Shown here piece by piece: positions 26,001 through 26,859 of a stretch of DNA of 26,859 nucleotides. Under the pieces are notes generated by a model. That model saw only the letters and a program-made list of their open reading frames with translations, did not search any database and was not told where the DNA came from. The number at the start of each line of letters is the position of its first letter. Position 1 is the first letter of the stretch. The stretch is from CAZVRZ01 sp964629965 (lineage in GTDB: Bacteria; Chloroflexota; Anaerolineae; Anaerolineales; UBA4823), in NCBI GenBank assembly GCA_964629965.1, contig CAZVRZ010000074.1:1-26859 (forward strand). The letters run 5' to 3'. Position numbers and translations under genes: made by a program.

Positions 26001-26859
26001 AGGGAACTTTCTCGGAGTTATGCTAACTGAGGAAGCCAGCAATATTACAGCAACAAATCCGCAAACACGAAAAAAGCGGTTAGAAATAGCCATTGGAATC
26101 ACTCAACAAGCAGCAATGGCAATACAAAACGATCTTCTTCAGCGAGAGGTAGTTGAGCGAGAACGGCTTGAAAGGGAGTTCCAACTCGCTAGAGAAATTC
26201 AAGAAACATTTCTTCCAGATCATTTGCCCAATATCGATCATTGGGAGTTCGATGCTTCTTGGGTACCAGCTCGAGAAGTTGGAGGGGATTTCTATGATCT
26301 TTTCGAATTATCCAATGATTTGATCGGCATCGTAGTGGCAGATGTAGCCGATAAAGGCATGCCGGCAGCTATGTTCATGACGCTCATACGTACTTTGATG
26401 CGAGCGACCGTTGTAGAAAACGTATCGCCAGGTTTTGTTCTAAATAGAGTAAATCATCTGTTGATTCCCGATGCTCAAAGGGGAATGTTTGTCACTATTA
26501 TTTACGCGGTGATCAATACAAAAACAGGTGATATTTGCTACGCGAACGCTGGTCACAATCCACCTTACATATTACACAAAGATAAAAAGATTGAGACACT
26601 TGGCAGAACAGGTATGGCTTTAGGAGTTATGGAAGAGGCTATCGTCCTTGAAAAGGGTATAAATCTACAGAAGGGCGAATCTCTGATTCTTTATACAGAT
26701 GGGAGTACAGAGTCTTTCTCCCCAGAAGGAGAAATGTTTGGGGAAGTGCGTTTACAACAAGCACTTCTTAATACCGAAATTCAGGCTGCTCCCATGATTT
26801 TAGAATCGATCATGACATCTATCAACGCTTTTGTCGATGGACTGCCACTTTCGGATGAT
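23062..26859 (+). CDS. Multi-GAF SpoIIE-type serine phosphatase (RsbU-like), 3' end cut by window edge
   Basis: An uninterrupted frame of 1266 codons reaches the right edge. After an odd N-terminal segment (1-112, possibly a partial GAF) come about five GAF domains: roughly 114-280, 285-440, 455-640, 643-820 and 823-1030. Several end in A-[VI]-A-[IM]-x-N. A coiled coil (REVVERERLEREFQLAREIQ) links to a SpoIIE/PP2C phosphatase (about 1045-1266). Its metal-binding set is visible: GGDFYD 1074-1079, DVADKG 1094-1099, ANAGHNPP near 1161-1168, YTDG 1211-1214 and the final SDD 1264-1266. The last motif is normally followed by only 10-20 residues, so little is missing. It should dephosphorylate the STAS antagonist in response to cytoplasmic signals sensed by the GAF array. 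ATG 23062 has a strong AAGGA site at 5 nt; an in-frame TTG at 22999 overlapping the kinase stop is the alternative. Confidence 0.9.
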   Translation, partial: MTVASLSEQRQLIAEAATSVLDCDCKVSVTDPSFTLELTADKESAFEKNYFIFEQNLLILPRSLDEYSPPFILIECNKTSLNHDEIEFVKGIAIQSAIAYTATQKLTQNNNQIEMLTLVQSVSTQIAKVASLDDLLHRVTHLILTTFNYYYVAIFTVEHGRHKLHFRNSSGPGINPKGNAPLSISIEIGEGIIGYVAYSGDEIIANDVQTNKHYRAHDALPETKSELALPLIYEERILGVLDIQSDKVDSFDQTDLLVLRVLAANIAVAIENTRLYNDIQRQADQLHTIREVSDSTLSILDLDELLQRFVERIQERLKYAFLQIFEIHPGRRIILLRSVASSYKLSKIPHEYIINLDEDKGIVPLVAQTAKSYMVNDISTETKFVSYEHIPFSSQAEIAIPIMFSGEIIGVLDIHSDRGMAFGEHDLSILESLAYSLAIAMRNASLYRSEHWRRQVAESIRDVAGLLTAEADLQPVLDRILIELDKVLPCDVAAIWLIETDVSPEKEYPLLLSAVHLSRDISAREAKRENGLTIEQIKAFCNNNELPKPWLFDILNSSFPSIRSKNDPYEPLGAILEFRSNYSAIAAPLLVGDESIGILMLAHRTPGRYGSESQVMTSTFASYAAVAIQNTRLYESAHDQAWISTVLLQVADAMQSITTTEELTHSMVHIVPSLIGVRACAIFVWDRTFNEFNLSDINDVALDHDKLRGLTIQTGEIQQFDQVLLTKTPLFIHPAEIREIVENPTHSNLFVGYEDCIVALLPMATRDDVFGIMLVAFDEETSSSAVIENNQIDLDDKMTIVQGIAYQIAVAAENIQLIRVQREEAYVSVALLQVAQAVVSLNALDEILEAIVRITPILIGVKRCIIFLWDKTDESFYLSQNYGISRVEIVDFDDHFRKDGFPILEEVKTINSVVYCDLQIPSLTTLTSWLTISSKDIVAINGSNNSVYIDSEPKAKITTDPKNYLRSPTPLIIGYPLAVKGNFLGVMLTEEASNITATNPQTRKKRLEIAIGITQQAAMAIQNDLLQREVVERERLEREFQLAREIQETFLPDHLPNIDHWEFDASWVPAREVGGDFYDLFELSNDLIGIVVADVADKGMPAAMFMTLIRTLMRATVVENVSPGFVLNRVNHLLIPDAQRGMFVTIIYAVINTKTGDICYANAGHNPPYILHKDKKIETLGRTGMALGVMEEAIVLEKGINLQKGESLILYTDGSTESFSPEGEMFGEVRLQQALLNTEIQAAPMILESIMTSINAFVDGLPLSDD

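Noticed and set aside
1..26859. tRNA, rRNA, CRISPR arrays and insertion sequences
   Set aside because: No cloverleaf-like segment, repeat-spacer pattern, transposase or terminal inverted repeat was recognised by eye in any gap; a covariance-model scan was not possible here.

Overview
The window looks like chromosomal DNA from a Chloroflexota bacterium, most likely an Anaerolineae-type member. This is inferred from style, not from a marker gene: very GAF-rich sensor proteins with repeated Cache-HAMP-GAF architectures, a Na+-pumping acyl-CoA decarboxylase operon, moderate G+C content, and a secreted multi-blade propeller protein. No rRNA, tRNA or CRISPR array was seen.

Region 1 (1-9501, minus strand) is a five-gene signalling cluster read right to left. 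It runs: a soluble 3xGAF histidine kinase with a TTG start; a response regulator 3 nt downstream with an NtrC-like receiver but an OmpR-type DNA-binding domain; a 940-residue REC-REC-GAF-GAF-PAS-histidine kinase; a Cache-HAMP-GAF receptor with no kinase or cyclase domain; and a second Cache receptor with a multi-spanning N-terminus, overlapping the previous gene by 8 nt and cut by the left window edge.

Region 2 (9502-16168) is metabolic. A divergent promoter region separates the kinase from a 1022-residue FAD/Fe-S/CCG-domain D-2-hydroxyacid dehydrogenase (YdiJ-like). This gene converges on a four-gene minus-strand operon for a biotin-dependent, Na+-translocating methylmalonyl-CoA decarboxylase: carboxyltransferase, small membrane subunit, biotin carrier, membrane pump.

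Region 3 (16169-22077) is mixed. It holds a noncoding stretch, a solitary tyrosine recombinase with a near-consensus promoter, a YjbQ/UPF0047 protein, and a decayed DegV-family remnant. The remnant lies downstream of a ThuA-like gene and a short-chain dehydrogenase that form a small minus-strand operon. From a divergent promoter region runs a secreted protein with about 14 propeller blades.

Region 4 (22078-26859, plus strand) is a partner-switching module: a STAS anti-sigma-factor antagonist, a perfect-palindrome terminator, an RsbW/SpoIIAB-like anti-sigma kinase, and a phosphatase with about five GAF domains and a C-terminal SpoIIE domain, which runs off the right edge a few residues before its expected end. 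By family logic the phosphatase reactivates the antagonist and the kinase inactivates it. No sigma factor is visible, so the target lies elsewhere.

The least expected items are the DegV remnant, the terminator plus possible leaderless start inside the partner-switch module, the kinase-less receptor, and a closely related GAF subtype shared by the left and right signalling clusters. I found no clearly novel system. The unusual features are mostly in the arrangement of known parts.
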